NCBI RefSeq assembly: GCF_003428625.2
Contig: NZ_QVQT02000007.1
Coordinates: 124,001 to 188,000, forward strand
Direction: 5' to 3'
Source: Paracidobacterium acidisoli
GTDB lineage: Bacteria; Acidobacteriota; Terriglobia; Terriglobales; Acidobacteriaceae
Length of the DNA stretch: 64,000 bases
Part shown: in pieces, positions 17,732-25,558 of the stretch
Layout: each line of letters opens with the position of its first letter
Numbering within the stretch: position 1 is the stretch's first letter
Position numbers and translations under genes: made by a program
Notes under the pieces: generated by a model
What the model saw: the letters and a program-made list of their open reading frames with translations, nothing else
Databases searched by the model: none
Told to the model about the DNA's origin: nothing

Positions 17732-19303
17732 TCAGTGCGGCAGCGCGACCTTCATCATGCCGCAGCCGGCAAGGAAATGAACCATGCTGCCGGTCAGTCC
17801 CTCGACGGGAAGCTGCCGGCTCGATGCAACCTGCTGCCCGGCGCTGCCCTGCTGCGCGCCCAGCATCAGCAGCTGCAGCTTGCGCGCCGTGGTCAGGTCA
17901 TAGCTTTCGCTGATGAAGACGTCGCGACCGCTGGTCACCATCAGCACCGGGCCTTCACTCGTTTTGTACGCCTGTTCTCCTTCGGCCTCTTCGGCGTCAG
18001 GATCGCGCTGCACGTTTGCATATTTCTTGCCCAGCTCATCGGCATACATCTTCACAAACAAGGCCGCGGCTTGCGGCGACTTCCACTGCGAGAGGTACAT
18101 CAGCGCGATCGACGCGGTGGAATCCTTGTCCGGCGCATCCTTCTTCTGCGAAGCGTAGTAGATGCCGCCGTCCCAGGCCGGTGTGAGCAGCGCCGCCGTG
18201 CGGTCGCCGCCGAACAGCTTCGACAGAATCTGCACATCCAGCTCGCCCATCACGCCGATGTCGTAAGGGTCGTACTGCGTGTCCAGTATGGGATGCACAT
18301 CCGGCATGTGCAGCAGCGGCACCGGCGTTCCCCGCTCATAGGCCTTCGGATTCATGATCTCGTAGCTGGTGGCGGGCGGGTGATCGAGCACCGCGGCGAA
18401 CGCGCCCTGCTGGCCTTTGTCGGTCAGCAGCGTTGCCTCGAACTTCAGCCCGTCCCGGTAGGGAAAGAGCAGCGACTCCTGCAGCAGCAGCGGAGCCCGC
18501 GAAAGCACGGGCGAATCCGGATCGTCGGCCATATTGTCCGTCAGGTTATCCACCAGCTCCGGTGAGCTCTGCAGATGCCTGCCGGTAGGCGCCAGGCCGT
18601 AATCGAGGAAGACCGCCATCGCCTGGCCCTCCAGCACGGCCTCGCGCGCCGTATCCACTTCGTCGGTGGAGACGTGGTGCAGGTCCTCGGCCGCGTTGCG
18701 AGAGATATCCTCGCTGCTCTGGTCCTCCCACTTATCCAGATTCACGTGCTGGTCCTGCAGGGCGTGAGTCAGCTCATGCGCCAGCACCGGCTTCTGCGTC
18801 TCCGGTTCGATCCAGTCCAGCAGGTTCACCGTCTTCGTCTTGTTGTCGTAATAACCGGCGATCTGCTCCTTCAGCAGGCTCACCAGAAACGGCTCGAGAC
18901 GGAAGTCCTGATCGAGCAGCCCGAACTTCTTGAGCACAATCTCGGACCGCTCCATCCGCTTCGCATCTTTGTCGTCCTTCATTTTGTCGACAAGATAGCC
19001 CTCTACCGCGGCGCGCGTCGTCAGCTTTCGCTTCACCTCATGTTTGATCGGCAGCTTCGAGTCCTGTGAGGCAAACTGCATGATCGTGTCGACCGAGGCG
19101 AAGAGCTCCTTTGCCTGGGCAGGAGTAATGTGGGTCTCTGTCTTCTCCTGCGGCTTCGCGTCGCCGGGCTTCGTCTGAGCCGTATCCGGCGTCTGATCCT
19201 GCGCCTGCTGCTGAACGCTCCCGGCCCATGCCGTGCCCCATGCGGCCGTCATCCCCAGAACGATGACCGGCAAAATCCCTTTCATCCTCAACAAATGCCT
19301 CAT
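17732..19303 (-). CDS. Exported HExxH zinc-metallopeptidase-like protein of unknown family
   Basis: A 523-residue protein with a signal peptide (about residues 1-28, ending TAWA), then a Gln/Thr-rich linker. The zinc motif [11 protein letters not shown] lies at residues 176-186 (His176, Glu177, His180), and EGQAMAVF about 45 residues later supplies a likely third ligand Glu225, the gluzincin arrangement. The region before it ([14 protein letters not shown]) resembles the edge strand of such peptidases. I do not recognise a named family or substrate. The ATG at 19303 is preferred because AAAGGA lies just before it. It is transcribed towards mtnP but separated by about 98 bases, and runs divergently from ygfZ with only about 70 bases between them. 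Confidence 0.75.
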   Translation of the reverse strand: MRHLLRMKGILPVIVLGMTAAWGTAWAGSVQQQAQDQTPDTAQTKPGDAKPQEKTETHITPAQAKELFASVDTIMQFASQDSKLPIKHEVKRKLTTRAAVEGYLVDKMKDDKDAKRMERSEIVLKKFGLLDQDFRLEPFLVSLLKEQIAGYYDNKTKTVNLLDWIEPETQKPVLAHELTHALQDQHVNLDKWEDQSSEDISRNAAEDLHHVSTDEVDTAREAVLEGQAMAVFLDYGLAPTGRHLQSSPELVDNLTDNMADDPDSPVLSRAPLLLQESLLFPYRDGLKFEATLLTDKGQQGAFAAVLDHPPATSYEIMNPKAYERGTPVPLLHMPDVHPILDTQYDPYDIGVMGELDVQILSKLFGGDRTAALLTPAWDGGIYYASQKKDAPDKDSTASIALMYLSQWKSPQAAALFVKMYADELGKKYANVQRDPDAEEAEGEQAYKTSEGPVLMVTSGRDVFISESYDLTTARKLQLLMLGAQQGSAGQQVASSRQLPVEGLTGSMVHFLAGCGMMKVALPH

Positions 19304-19350
19304 TCCTTTTCCTTTAAACAGATGCAAAAACGGGACTTCGCTTCCGCAGC

Positions 19351-19356
19351 TATAAT
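19351..19356 (+). promoter_or_regulatory. Candidate -10 box for the ygfZ operon
   Basis: TATAAT ends 15 bases before the ygfZ ATG. The implied leader is about 9 nt. No good -35 match is seen; the upstream DNA is the 5' part of the divergent peptidase gene. Confidence 0.4.
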
Positions 19357-19371
19357 TTTCTCAGGTCCCTC

Positions 19372-20481
19372 ATGAGCACGACGCCACATCTCGCGGAGAC
19401 TGCCTTCTTCTCGACGCCGCTCTCTGCTCAGCTCTCCAGCCGTCACCCTGAGCTGGCACAGCGGCCTTACCGCGGATCGCTCTCTCCCTCCGGGTTTTCC
19501 ACTCAGGAAGCGGAGCTGCAGGCGCTTCTCGCCTCTTCCGGCCTCTTCGACCTCGGCTGCAGAGCCTTCCTCCGCGTGACCGGCGACGACCGCCTGCGCT
19601 GGCTGAACGGCATGGTCACCAATACCGTTCAGGGGCTTGCCGACGGCCAGATGAATGACTCGTTTTTCCTGAATGCGCAGGGCCGAATCCTTGGCGATGC
19701 CGTCATTTACCGCTCCGCCGATCATCTGCTGATCGAAACCGACCGCTCCCAGTCTGAACGCCTCCTCGCACACCTCGACCATTTCATCATCATGGACGAC
19801 GTGGAGCTGCAGTCATTAGACGCATCCGCGAGCGTACTCGGCATCGCCGGACCACACGCCGCTTCCGTTCTCATGAAAGCCGGAGCCACTGTGCCCGAGC
19901 CCATGCACTTTCTCTTCACCTCGATTCACGGCGTGCCCGTCACGCTTGCCCAGGTGTACAGCCCCGGTGTGCCCCGCTTTGAAATACAGGCACCCGCGGA
20001 CAAAATCCTCAATCTCTGGACCGACCTCACCGGCGACGGAGCCGTTCCCTCCGGGATCGACGCGCTGGAGGCGCTCCGCGTCCTCGAAGCCCTGCCGCTT
20101 TACGGCACCGATATCTCCGACCGCTACCTCGCTCAGGAGACGAACCAGAATCAGGTGCTCCACTTCAGCAAGGGCTGCTATCTGGGGCAGGAGATCGTCG
20201 AGCGCATTCGCTCCCGCGCCACTGTCCATCGCGGCCTGCGCCAGTTCGAGCTCCACGGCGACGTGCCGCAGCTCGCGCCTGGCCAGAGCCTTCCGCTCAC
20301 CGCAGGTGAGACCGCGATCGGCGAGCTGACCAGCGTGACCCGCATCACCCTGCCCGGATTTACCCATATCCTGGCCCTCGGCGTCGTTCGCAGCGAGGCC
20401 GTGGAGCGCGGGCAGGAAATCTCTTATCCCGGTGGTACTGCAACGCCTCTGACTTCACCGCCCACTTTTACCGGCATCTGA
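19372..20481 (+). CDS. ygfZ: YgfZ/GcvT-domain folate-binding protein (Fe-S cluster repair)
   Basis: A 369-residue GcvT-like protein. The diagnostic YgfZ motif is present as FSKGCYLGQEIVERIRSR (KGCYxGQE) near residue 270, and the N-terminal half has FLRVTGDDRLRWLNGMVTNT. YgfZ (IBA57 family) uses tetrahydrofolate to help assemble or maintain certain iron-sulfur enzymes. It lacks the residues that make true GcvT an aminomethyltransferase in a glycine cleavage operon, and no gcv genes are nearby. It leads a tight plus-strand series with a DUF1844 protein 12 bases downstream, then an MBL hydrolase and ribF. Confidence 0.9.
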   Translation: MSTTPHLAETAFFSTPLSAQLSSRHPELAQRPYRGSLSPSGFSTQEAELQALLASSGLFDLGCRAFLRVTGDDRLRWLNGMVTNTVQGLADGQMNDSFFLNAQGRILGDAVIYRSADHLLIETDRSQSERLLAHLDHFIIMDDVELQSLDASASVLGIAGPHAASVLMKAGATVPEPMHFLFTSIHGVPVTLAQVYSPGVPRFEIQAPADKILNLWTDLTGDGAVPSGIDALEALRVLEALPLYGTDISDRYLAQETNQNQVLHFSKGCYLGQEIVERIRSRATVHRGLRQFELHGDVPQLAPGQSLPLTAGETAIGELTSVTRITLPGFTHILALGVVRSEAVERGQEISYPGGTATPLTSPPTFTGI

Positions 20482-20493
20482 AAGAAGAACACT

Positions 20494-21144
20494 ATGGCTG
20501 AGAAACCTCCTGCATTTACCGTTACCGATCGCCGCAAGTTCACCAGCGAGGGCGATCTTCGTCCCGACGAAACGGGCGAAACATCTTCATCCGCTGCCTC
20601 CGAAACTCGTCCGGCGTCCGCGGCTGAATCCACCGGCGGGCGTGTCGTCACGATGCCGTCGCCAAAGTCTGAGACCCCGGCAGCCAAAGCCGCGCCGGTA
20701 AAGCAGGAAGAGCCGGAAACAGAGGCCCCCGAAACAGAAACCGAAGAGGGGCTGCCCGGCTATACCGACGAGGAAAACGCCGAGCAGCATGCCGCGTATC
20801 AGCAGTCCTCGCAGCAGATCGACGACATGCTGCGCCAGGCCAACCCCGGCATGGGGCCGTCGGCGGCCGTTACCTTCGAGCATGTCATTCAGTCCATCTA
20901 TGTCTCGGCCATGCTCGCCCTCGGCGCGGGAACCGAACAGGGGCAAAAGCCGCGCATCGACATTCTTGGCGCCCGTCAGAGCATTGATATGCTCGCTATT
21001 CTGCAGGAAAAGACCAAAGGCAACCTCACCAGCCGCGAAGAGAGCCTGCTGCAGAATGCGCTCTTCGAGCTGCGGATGATGTTCCTTGAAATGACCAACG
21101 CCATCGCCAAATCCGCCCAGCATCCGCCGGCGGGAAGGAGCTGA
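20494..21144 (+). CDS. DUF1844 family protein
   Basis: A 216-residue protein. The first 110 residues are low-complexity, rich in Pro, Glu, Thr and Ala. The C-terminal 95 residues form the DUF1844 domain, helical, with FEHVIQSIYVSAMLALGAGT, then IDILGARQSIDMLAILQEKT and ESLLQNALFELRMMFLEMTN. No function is known for this domain; it is common in Acidobacteriota and Deltaproteobacteria. It has no signal peptide. It sits between ygfZ and the MBL hydrolase with gaps of 12 and 15 bases, so it is almost surely co-transcribed. Confidence 0.85.
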   Translation: MAEKPPAFTVTDRRKFTSEGDLRPDETGETSSSAASETRPASAAESTGGRVVTMPSPKSETPAAKAAPVKQEEPETEAPETETEEGLPGYTDEENAEQHAAYQQSSQQIDDMLRQANPGMGPSAAVTFEHVIQSIYVSAMLALGAGTEQGQKPRIDILGARQSIDMLAILQEKTKGNLTSREESLLQNALFELRMMFLEMTNAIAKSAQHPPAGRS

Positions 21145-21159
21145 TTCCCGGCCCCACGC

Positions 21160-21939
21160 ATGCAGGCGGAGATCGTCATCCTCGGCAGCGGCACCTCCAT
21201 GGGTGTCCCCACGCTTGGCTGTTCCTGCGCGGTCTGCACCTCTGCGGACCCGCGCAACCGCCGCATGCGTCCCTCGATTGCCGTCGCATGGGAGAACCGC
21301 ACCGTCATCATCGACACGGGTCCGGACTTCCGCGAGCAGGCGCTGCGCGAGCGCATCCGGCATGTTGACGCGGTCTTCTACACGCACTCACACGCCGACC
21401 ACATCCTTGGCCTCGACGACCTGCGGCCGCTCAGCTTCGCGCACCGCCCCGGTTATCTGCCGCTCTTCGCCGATCAGCCGACGGCAGAGATCCTTGAGCG
21501 CATCTTCGAATACACCTTTTCACCGGATTCCCAATATCCGACTCGCGCCCGCGTGAAGCTGCACCGTCTGGAGGGTCACGAATCGGCTATGATCCACGGG
21601 GCTGATTTTCGCCGCGTTCCGATTATGCACGGCGATCTGCCCGTCGCCGGCTTTCGCTTCGGCTCCGCCGCCTACCTCACCGACATGAACAGCATCCCCG
21701 ACTCCAGCCTGCCGCTGCTGGAAGATCTCGACGTCCTGATTCTCGATGCGCTTCGTCCGGAGTACCACCCCAGCCACGCCAATATCGAGGAGGCGCTGCG
21801 CTGGGTCGAGCGCGTGCAGCCGCGCCGCGCCTGGTTCACCCACATGTCTCATGAGATCGAGCACGCGGAGACCGAGCGCACGCTTCCTCCGCACGTGCGC
21901 CTGGCCTGGGATGGCCTCCGCATTCCGTTTGCGCTATGA
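21160..21939 (+). CDS. MBL-fold metallohydrolase, PhnP-like phosphodiesterase
   Basis: A 259-residue metallo-beta-lactamase fold enzyme. It starts with the PhnP-like GTSMGVPTLGCSCAVCTSAD (conserved cysteines that can hold a structural zinc) and the active-site motif THSHADHILGLDDLRP (HxHxDH). Later ligands appear in IMHGDLPV, TDMNSIPD and EYHPSHANIEEA. Relatives include cyclic phosphodiesterases such as PhnP and MBL enzymes of unknown substrate; no phosphonate genes are nearby, so the phosphonate role is not supported. Its stop overlaps the ribF start by four bases. Confidence 0.88.
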   Translation: MQAEIVILGSGTSMGVPTLGCSCAVCTSADPRNRRMRPSIAVAWENRTVIIDTGPDFREQALRERIRHVDAVFYTHSHADHILGLDDLRPLSFAHRPGYLPLFADQPTAEILERIFEYTFSPDSQYPTRARVKLHRLEGHESAMIHGADFRRVPIMHGDLPVAGFRFGSAAYLTDMNSIPDSSLPLLEDLDVLILDALRPEYHPSHANIEEALRWVERVQPRRAWFTHMSHEIEHAETERTLPPHVRLAWDGLRIPFAL

Positions 21940-22889
21940 ACGTCTATCGCTCCATCGGCGATCTGCCCGCCCCGCTCGACCGCTCCGTTGTCGCCATCGG
22001 CAACTTCGACGGCGTGCACCGCGGCCACCAGATGATCATTCAGCGCGTCCGCGAGCGCGCCCGCGAGCTTCAGGCCGTCTCCCTGGCCGTCACCTTCGAT
22101 CCTCACCCGGTCGCGGTCCTTCATCCCGAATACGCTCCGAAGCTGATCACGCCCATGGCGCAACGGCTTGCCCTGCTGGCGGAGACCGGCCTCGACGCCG
22201 CTCTGGTTTTGCCGTTCACCCATGAGTTTTCCCGTCTGTCCGCCGACGACTTCGCCCGCGGCATTCTGCGCGACGCGCTGCACGCCGCCGAGGTCCACGA
22301 AGGCGACAACTTCCGCTTCGGCCACGGCGCCACCGCCGGCCTGGCGGAGCTGAAAGAGCTGGGGCAGCAGCTTGGCTTTGCCGTCGTCGCGCATGGAGCG
22401 CTGCGCATACGCGGCATCGATCTCTCTTCAAGCCAGATTCGCCGGATCATCGCCGATGGCCGCCTGGCCCTTGCCCGCGCTCTGCTCGGACGTCCGTTTT
22501 CTGTCCGATCCACGCCCGCGCATGGCCGCGGCATCGGCTCGAAGCTCACCGTGCCTACCATCAACCTCGCGCCCTATGCGGATCTGCTCCCCCCCAACGG
22601 CGTCTACGTCACGCGCATGAAGATCGGAACCGGCGCAGCTGCACGCGTCTTCAACGCCGTCACCAATGCGGGCGTCCGGCCTACTTTTGGCGAGGAAAGT
22701 TTTGCCGTCGAGTCGTATCTGCTCAACTTTGAGGCGGTCGATCTCTCTGAACAGACTCCGCTGGAGCTCTGCTTTCTGGCACGCATCCGCGAAGAGCGGC
22801 GCTTCCCGTCTCCCGAAGCGCTCAAAGCGCAGATTCTGCGCGACGTTGCATGGGCGCAGCATTACTTCCGCAGAGCCGGCCTGATATAG
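21936..22889 (+). CDS. ribF: Bifunctional riboflavin kinase/FAD synthetase
   Basis: A 317-residue enzyme that converts riboflavin to FMN and FMN to FAD. The N-terminal nucleotidyltransferase domain has VVAIGNFDGVHRGHQMII (HxGH-like) and the conserved LSSSQIRRIIADG (SSTxxR variant). The C-terminal kinase domain has GRGIGSKLTVPTINL and TNAGVRPTFGEESFAVESYL. Length is normal. Translation is coupled to the MBL hydrolase by an ATGA overlap. No FMN riboswitch is visible upstream of the operon. Confidence 0.94.
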   Translation: MNVYRSIGDLPAPLDRSVVAIGNFDGVHRGHQMIIQRVRERARELQAVSLAVTFDPHPVAVLHPEYAPKLITPMAQRLALLAETGLDAALVLPFTHEFSRLSADDFARGILRDALHAAEVHEGDNFRFGHGATAGLAELKELGQQLGFAVVAHGALRIRGIDLSSSQIRRIIADGRLALARALLGRPFSVRSTPAHGRGIGSKLTVPTINLAPYADLLPPNGVYVTRMKIGTGAAARVFNAVTNAGVRPTFGEESFAVESYLLNFEAVDLSEQTPLELCFLARIREERRFPSPEALKAQILRDVAWAQHYFRRAGLI

Positions 22890-22949
22890 GTCCGCAGTCT
22901 CTGCAGATCTTATTTTGTTTCTGCCAGGTTTTCGCTTCTTTGCTGTGCG

Positions 22950-23180
22950 CTACTTCGCCAGCATCGACGTCAGCCGTTCCGGATCGAAGCCGATCATCAC
23001 TTCGCCATCCACCACAATCGTTGGCGTCGAGCGGCTGTTCAGCTCCGTCAGCTCGCGCAGCGCGGCCGGATCGGCCACCACGTCGCGGTATTCGAACTCC
23101 ACCTGCTGCGCTTTGAGGAAGTTCTTTGCGGCAAAACAGGGCGGGCACCCTGGCTGACTGTAGAGAATAATTCGTTTCAC
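22950..23180 (-). CDS. Glutaredoxin-family thiol-disulfide protein
   Basis: A 76-residue thioredoxin-fold protein with an active site CPPC near residue 12 (YSQPGCPPCFAAKNFL) and the cis-proline region RSTPTIVVDGEVMIGF. This matches small NrdH/GrxC-like proteins that reduce disulfides or take part in thiol transfer. The start is a GTG; an inverted repeat CCTTTC/GAAAGG sits directly upstream, covering the only purine-rich sequence, so initiation may be weak or structure-dependent. It follows the dehydrogenase gene by 37 bases on the same strand. Confidence 0.88.
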   Translation of the reverse strand: MKRIILYSQPGCPPCFAAKNFLKAQQVEFEYRDVVADPAALRELTELNSRSTPTIVVDGEVMIGFDPERLTSMLAK

Positions 23181-23217
23181 CCTTTCAGAATACCGAAAGG
23201 CTCACGAAATACCATCC

Positions 23218-24288
23218 TTAATCTGTCTGGTTATAGCGCCGCGAAGCGGCATGGGCAAAGCGCATCGCCGGTCTCACCTCCAGCTCGCGCACCTCGTCGC
23301 CGCGAAAGACGGCCGATGTTCCTGGAACGGGCTGCGGCAGCGCCAGATTCACGAGCTGCATCGCGCGAGCCGTCAGCGACGGCATCAAGTTGCCGAAGCG
23401 CGCAGCGAACATGGCCTGCGGAGTAATCGTGATCTCGCTTTTTCCCGCTGTCGCCGCATGCACGATCCTGCGCGCTGCCGCTCGCGCCGAGGCGGACACG
23501 CCAGGAAGCGCGGCAGCCAGACTGAACCACCGGTACTCGCGCACAGCATCGCCGGTAAACCGTGCGTTCCCATGCGAGCCGGTGCGCATCAGTCCTGGAC
23601 AGACCGTCAGCACTCGAATTCCCTTCGAGCGCACCTCGGCGTGGAGCCCTTCGGAAAATCCGGTAACGGCAAATTTGCTGGCCGTGTACGGCAACAGATG
23701 CGGAAAGGCAATCTTTCCCCCGATCGACGAGATATGGATAATGTTGCCGCTCTTCCGCGCCAGCATCTGTGGCAGCACAGCCAGGGTGCAGTGAAGGCCG
23801 GAGAAAAAGTTCGCCTCCATCGCCTCGCGGAAGCTCTCCGCGGTATGATTCTCCACCGGACCCACGGTCATAATGCCGGCATTGTTCACCAGCATATCGA
23901 TATGCCCGAAATGAGCCGTCGCCCGCTGCACCAGCGCGTCTGCGTCCTCGGGCTTCCGCAGATCGCAGGGAAATGTCATTACATCGGACTCCGCCTGCAC
24001 CGCGCGCCATTGCAGCAGGAGCCTGCGCGCCCTTTCCAGCTCTTCTCCGTCGCGAGCGGCAAGCACAAGCCGGGCGCCGCGGCGTCCAAACTCTTCAGCC
24101 AGAGCCAGGCCCAGCCCGCGCGAGCCTCCGGTAATCACAACGACCTTTCCCTGCACTCGTCTCTGCACTCGCGCCGACACCTTTTTACAGGCCTTCGCCG
24201 CACAGAACACGGCTGCCCCGGTACAGGCCAGCCCCGTGCCCGCCGCTACAGCCGCGGCGATCCCTGCCGCTTTTCGTATCCTCATCAT
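23218..24288 (-). CDS. Short-chain dehydrogenase/reductase with N-terminal membrane segment
   Basis: A 356-residue SDR. After a hydrophobic N-terminal stretch (about residues 6-30) comes the Rossmann fold: cofactor loop VVITGGSRGLGLALAEEFGR, NNAG at LVNNAGIMTVGPV, catalytic Ser in IIHISSIGGKIAF, and the YxxxK pair in LPYTASKFAVTGFSEG. All catalytic residues are intact. Substrate unknown; similar membrane-linked SDRs act on lipids or fatty acyl groups. ATG 24288 is used because GAGGG lies seven bases upstream; a TTG at 24294 is possible. A candidate promoter with good spacing precedes it. Confidence 0.88.
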   Translation of the reverse strand: MMRIRKAAGIAAAVAAGTGLACTGAAVFCAAKACKKVSARVQRRVQGKVVVITGGSRGLGLALAEEFGRRGARLVLAARDGEELERARRLLLQWRAVQAESDVMTFPCDLRKPEDADALVQRATAHFGHIDMLVNNAGIMTVGPVENHTAESFREAMEANFFSGLHCTLAVLPQMLARKSGNIIHISSIGGKIAFPHLLPYTASKFAVTGFSEGLHAEVRSKGIRVLTVCPGLMRTGSHGNARFTGDAVREYRWFSLAAALPGVSASARAAARRIVHAATAGKSEITITPQAMFAARFGNLMPSLTARAMQLVNLALPQPVPGTSAVFRGDEVRELEVRPAMRFAHAASRRYNQTD

Positions 24289-24311
24289 CGTCAATCCCTC
24301 ACCCGCCGCGA

Positions 24312-24341
24312 ATCATACCCCTGGTCTGCCTGGAGAGACAA
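24312..24341 (-). promoter_or_regulatory. Candidate sigma-70 promoter for the dehydrogenase gene
   Basis: On the minus strand, TTGTCT (-35) and TATGAT (-10) are separated by 18 bases, ending about 23 bases before the ATG. Predicted by eye. Confidence 0.42.
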
Positions 24342-24532
24342 AACTCCTTCAGGCCGAGCGCAAATCGTCTGGTGCAGTTGGATGTCATGAGCGGGGCCGG
24401 CGTGGCCCGCCAGGCTTCCGCACGCCTGTACATCTTTCGGGCCGCCTGAAACCGGAAACAAAAACGAGAAGAAGCCTCGTGACATACGCGCGCTCCCGCC
24501 CGGCCGCATCCAATCAATACAGGAGGGAGCAC

Positions 24533-25531
24533 ATGGCAGAGACTGTGCAGGAACGGATCAATCGATATCTGGAAGACGCTGTTGCAGCAGAGCGGAATTT
24601 CGACAGCACGCTTCATGCCTTTGCTCACACAGGCGTACAGCATCCTGCAAAGGTTCTGTTCGCCTCGCTTGCCGGGCGGACAAGGACACAGCACGAACGG
24701 CTTACCGCGCTGCTGAAGAAGCGTGGCGGCGCGCCTTCGGCGGCAAAGACAGCCCTGGCGCACACCCTCGCGTTTACTCCGCTCTGCGCTCAGATGGGTC
24801 AGGGGCATGCGGAGAAGAATACGCAGAACCTCATCATCACCTTTGCCGCCGCAGCGGCTGAAATGGCGATGTACGAGTCGCTTGCCGTGGCCGCCGCCGA
24901 GGCTGGCGACGAAGAGACCGCTGCGCTGGCGCAAACGCTGCAGTCGGAAGAGCACAGCGACTCCAGACAAATCTGGAATCTTCTTCGTCACAGCGCAAAA
25001 CAATCCTTCGAGGATGAGGTTTCCAGCGGCAAGGAGCCCGAGCATCTCATCCGCGACTATCTCGAAGAAGCCATTGCCGCCGAGATCAGCTTTGAAAAGC
25101 AGCTTCGCGCCTTCTCCAAAGACGCAGATGATGCCGCTGTTCAGCAGCTCTTTGCGCAGCACGCTCAGGAGACGCATGCGCAGCATGAGATCCTGGTCCG
25201 CAAGCTGAGGACCTTCAAGGCCACCCCATCGGTCCTCAAAGATATGCTCGCTCATCTCTTTGTGATGACGCCCAAAGTGGCGCAGTCCGGTCATGACGGT
25301 GCGGAGCGCCTCAGCCAGAACCTGATGATGGCCTACGCGGCCGAAAATGCGGAGGTCGCCATGTACGAGGCGCTGGCGGAAGCTTCTCTGGCCGCCGGAA
25401 CTCCCGATGTGGAGCGCATGGCGCTGTCGATTCAGCAGCAGGAAAAAGAGGCCGCGGAAAAGATCTGGAATCAGCTTGCTCCGGCAGCCCGCCGAGCCGT
25501 CTCATCGATGGCAACGGCGCGGGCTTCCTGA
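24533..25531 (+). CDS. Tandem DUF892 (YciE-like ferritin-like) protein
   Basis: A 332-residue protein made of two DUF892 domains, about residues 1-160 and 165-325. Each copy repeats the same landmarks: INRYLEDAVAAERNFD versus IRDYLEEAIAAEISFE; NLIITFAAAAAEMAMYESLA versus NLMMAYAAENAEVAMYEALA; and a final QxEExxxxxxIW helix. These are four-helix ferritin-like bundles; the acidic and His residues that could bind a di-metal site are repeated in both. YciE-type proteins are linked to stress responses, without a proven reaction. The perfect AGGAGGGA ribosome binding site fixes the start. The upstream 240 bases hold a divergent promoter and nothing else seen. Confidence 0.88.
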   Translation: MAETVQERINRYLEDAVAAERNFDSTLHAFAHTGVQHPAKVLFASLAGRTRTQHERLTALLKKRGGAPSAAKTALAHTLAFTPLCAQMGQGHAEKNTQNLIITFAAAAAEMAMYESLAVAAAEAGDEETAALAQTLQSEEHSDSRQIWNLLRHSAKQSFEDEVSSGKEPEHLIRDYLEEAIAAEISFEKQLRAFSKDADDAAVQQLFAQHAQETHAQHEILVRKLRTFKATPSVLKDMLAHLFVMTPKVAQSGHDGAERLSQNLMMAYAAENAEVAMYEALAEASLAAGTPDVERMALSIQQQEKEAAEKIWNQLAPAARRAVSSMATARAS

Positions 25532-25558
25532 CGTGCACGGCTCAGAAAGCCTGCGCTG

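Noticed and set aside
19372-20481. The GcvT-like protein as glycine cleavage aminomethyltransferase
   Set aside because: The KGCYxGQE motif marks YgfZ, and no gcvH or gcvP gene is near.
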